NCBI GenBank assembly: GCA_025462735.1
Contig: JAOAPC010000010.1
Coordinates: forward strand, 124,001-188,000
Direction: 5' to 3'
Length of the DNA: 64,000 nucleotides
Source: Acidobacteriaceae bacterium
GTDB lineage: Bacteria > Acidobacteriota > Terriglobia > Terriglobales > Acidobacteriaceae
Below are positions 62,566 to 64,000 of the stretch, piece by piece (within the stretch, counting starts at the first letter, position 1; each line of letters opens with the position of its first letter). The notes under the pieces are model-generated. The model was not told the DNA's origin. It ran no database searches and saw nothing but the letters and a program-made list of their open reading frames with translations. The position numbers were made by a program, and so were the translations under genes.

Positions 62566-63315
62566 ATGGCTGAAAAATCCGTCCTCTTCAAAATCAGGCG
62601 CCAAGATTCTCCCGAAGCCAGCCCACGCTGGGAGGAGTTCGAGCTGGCATGGCACGCGGGTATGAACGTGATCTCCTCGATGATGGAGATTGCGCGTAAC
62701 CCAGTCACGCGTGACGGCAAGCCGACCACCCCAATCACTTACGATTCGAATTGTCTGGAAGAGGTGTGCGGCTCGTGCGCCATGTTGATCAATGGGAAGG
62801 CGCGGATGGCCTGCTCGGCCCTGGTTGATAATCTTGAAAAGCCGATCCGCCTGGAGCCGCTGTCGAAATTTCCCGTGGTTCGCGATCTTGCCGTTGATCG
62901 TAGCGTGTTGTTTGAAAACTTGAAGCGGGTAAAAGCCTGGGTGCCGGTAGATGGCACTTACGATCTCGGCTCCGGCCCTCGCGTCACCATGCAGGAGCAG
63001 GAAGAGGCGTATCCGCTCTCGCGGTGCATTTCATGTTGCATCTGCATGGAGGTCTGCCCGCAGTTCAACGAGCACACTGGCTTCGTGGGCGCGGCAACTG
63101 TTTCGCAGGTCCGGCTGTTCAATACCCATCCAACCGGCGCTGCATTAAAACGGGAGCGGCTGGCTGCGCTGATGGGCGATGGCGGAATCCAGGAATGCGG
63201 CTACGCCCAGAATTGCGTCGAGGCCTGCCCTAAGGACATTCCTCTTACCCGGTCGATCTCCGAAGTGGGCGGCGCAGTGATGAAGCAGGCGCTGGGAGAC
63301 CTGTTCCGGCGCTGA
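62566..63315 (+). CDS. sdhB: Succinate dehydrogenase iron-sulfur subunit
   Basis: 249 residues. The [2Fe-2S] cluster Cys are in CLEEVCGSCAMLINGKARMAC (about 65-85), the [4Fe-4S]/[3Fe-4S] set in RCISCCICMEVCPQ (about 152-165) and CGYAQNCVEACPKDIP (about 205-220). It carries electrons from SdhA to the cytochrome b subunit. It resembles the B subunits that go with a b558-type SdhC, matching the sdhC at 10.6 kb, but it lies alone 51 kb from sdhCA. An upstream in-frame stop at 62557 fixes the start at the ATG at 62566. Confidence 0.95.
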   Translation: MAEKSVLFKIRRQDSPEASPRWEEFELAWHAGMNVISSMMEIARNPVTRDGKPTTPITYDSNCLEEVCGSCAMLINGKARMACSALVDNLEKPIRLEPLSKFPVVRDLAVDRSVLFENLKRVKAWVPVDGTYDLGSGPRVTMQEQEEAYPLSRCISCCICMEVCPQFNEHTGFVGAATVSQVRLFNTHPTGAALKRERLAALMGDGGIQECGYAQNCVEACPKDIPLTRSISEVGGAVMKQALGDLFRR

Positions 63316-63831
63316 ACTCCGGAGCTGATTGCAGGGCACCACTTCGCATCTCGGCGTCATTCTGCGCGAAATCATTCGTCGCCCGACTTCTCCGGCTTTT
63401 TTCCCCCGAATCGCCTTCTTTCGTAGGTAGATCGGAGGACCTAAGGGGCAGATCTCCTTGTATTGAACGTCGCTTCAAGGACGAAATTACCTATGACACT
63501 TAATCGTAACGTGACCGAAAACTTTTGCCACTTTTAGGTTCTCCTTGTCCTCTAAAAGCACGGACGGACAGGGCCTTCGGCAACTTCCGGGCAGGAGCCG
63601 CTGCATCCAAAGCAGATGTTTTTCGGCAGCTCAAGCTACTCGGAACGGCATCTTACCTGCAACTGAATAGGCGTAAGACAGTCTGAGTAATTGGAGGTAA
63701 CCAGCAGGAGTTACAGGTGATGAGTCCAAGGTAACCATTAGGTTCTAAGTTTTGCGCTTGGATTTTTCAGGAACTGTCATAGAATAAACCCCTGGAATGA
63801 ACGCTTGGAACGCATTCTGCCAAGTTCGCCG
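63316..63831. other. 516-bp spacer without a supported gene
   Basis: No frame here has good coding character. The right half has several short stems (TCTTAC at 63651-63656 with GTAAGA at 63672-63677) and repeated GTAAC/GTTAC units (GAGGTAACCAGCAGG, GGAGTTACAGG, AAGGTAACC, 63694-63736) about 100-140 bp before the next start. It may be a structured leader or a promoter region for the secreted-protein gene at the right edge; I could not match a known riboswitch. Confidence 0.5.
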
Positions 63832-64000
63832 ATGAGAATTCAGAAACACGCTATCGTCTTTTTCGCAACTCTGGTGATGAGCTGCCAGGCATTTGCAGTT
63901 CGGCCCATGGTTTCGCCACGTTACCATAGGATGCATCGCATTCGTCGCATTCCATGGAATCCGGCATTCAGGCCATCGCATGCATCTCTTCTTTTGCAAA
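63832..64000 (+). CDS. Secreted protein, N-terminal part (runs off right edge), possibly DUF5715-like
   Basis: 56 codons from an ATG at 63832. A signal peptide MRIQKHAIVFFATLVMSCQAFA is followed by a basic His/Arg-rich stretch and WNPAFRPSHASLLLQ. A WNP-x3-R/G-SH-x-SL-x2-Q pattern is what I remember for the start of secreted acidobacterial DUF5715 proteins, some of which are cell-wall related, but too little is visible to be sure. An opposite-strand frame over the same bases (63745-63999) has no protein-like features. Confidence 0.5.
   Translation, partial: MRIQKHAIVFFATLVMSCQAFAVRPMVSPRYHRMHRIRRIPWNPAFRPSHASLLLQ

Noticed and set aside
63540-63740. Possible c-di-AMP (ydaO) or c-di-GMP (GEMM) riboswitch
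   Set aside because: The invariant core segments of either class are not present in the right order on either strand.

Overview
The window looks like a soil-type Acidobacteriota chromosome, probably of the Koribacter/Sulfotelmatobacter kind in Terriglobia. The evidence is a secreted VWA protein of the acidobacterial VWFA-related type, a TonB receptor with an N-terminal carboxypeptidase-regulatory-like domain, an ECF42 sigma factor with YciI partners, many TTG/GTG starts, moderately high GC and many short dispersed repeats in spacers. This placement is inference from gene content. I found no rRNA, CRISPR array, phage or transposase gene. One tRNA, Leu(GAG), is present.

Layout. 0-4.6 kb: suf Fe-S assembly operon (Rrf2 regulator, sufB, sufC, sufD, partial sufS), with a palindromic operator candidate in front. 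4.8-8.6 kb: secreted hydrolase, HxlR regulator with its own operator candidate, BNR beta-propeller, VWA protein. 8.7-11.3 kb: sdhC and sdhA; their partner sdhB lies alone at 62.6 kb. 11.4-14.7 kb: two divergent polytopic membrane proteins. 14.7-22.6 kb: one minus-strand run, trpC-trpF-trpB-trpA-chorismate mutase-aroF-tyrA-scoA-scoB, for aromatic amino acid synthesis followed by a 3-oxoacid CoA-transferase. Most of its spacers hold dispersed repeats, and the tyrA 3' end is built from one. 22.7-38.2 kb: MglA-like GTPase, FAD oxidoreductase, amidohydrolase, a frameshifted S9 peptidase, rimO, a KAS II enzyme, hemW, an Mpo1-like protein, acyl-CoA dehydrogenase, meaB and a large HEAT-PilZ protein. 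38.5-47 kb: a cupredoxin-like secreted protein and an mdtABC efflux operon. 47-50.5 kb: GNAT protein, metallo-beta-lactamase fold hydrolase, secG with tRNA-Leu, amidohydrolase. 50.6-57.4 kb: YncE-like propeller, TonB receptor plus secreted phosphoesterase, and an FMN-dependent 2-hydroxyacid oxidase. 57.4-62.4 kb: an uncatalogued 30-residue membrane peptide gene, a PfkB kinase, the ECF42/YciI regulon, a nucleotidyltransferase pair and a MoaD-like protein. 62.5-64 kb: sdhB and a truncated secreted protein.

The main second-look items are these. (1) The 30-codon gene at 57565-57657 has a perfect Shine-Dalgarno, a promoter overlapped by a near-palindrome, and an intrinsic terminator. (2) Two near-identical TGTCGA-N17-CG promoters stand in front of both YciI genes, and a perfect palindrome covers the start codon of the sigma gene. 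(3) Pho-box-like 11-bp tandem repeats lie upstream of the TonB receptor, which is followed by a phosphoesterase. (4) A decayed copy of the 3' end of the amidohydrolase gene lies beyond the YncE-like gene. (5) The S9 peptidase has its signal peptide and body in different frames. (6) A GTAAC/GTTAC motif recurs upstream of three unrelated genes.
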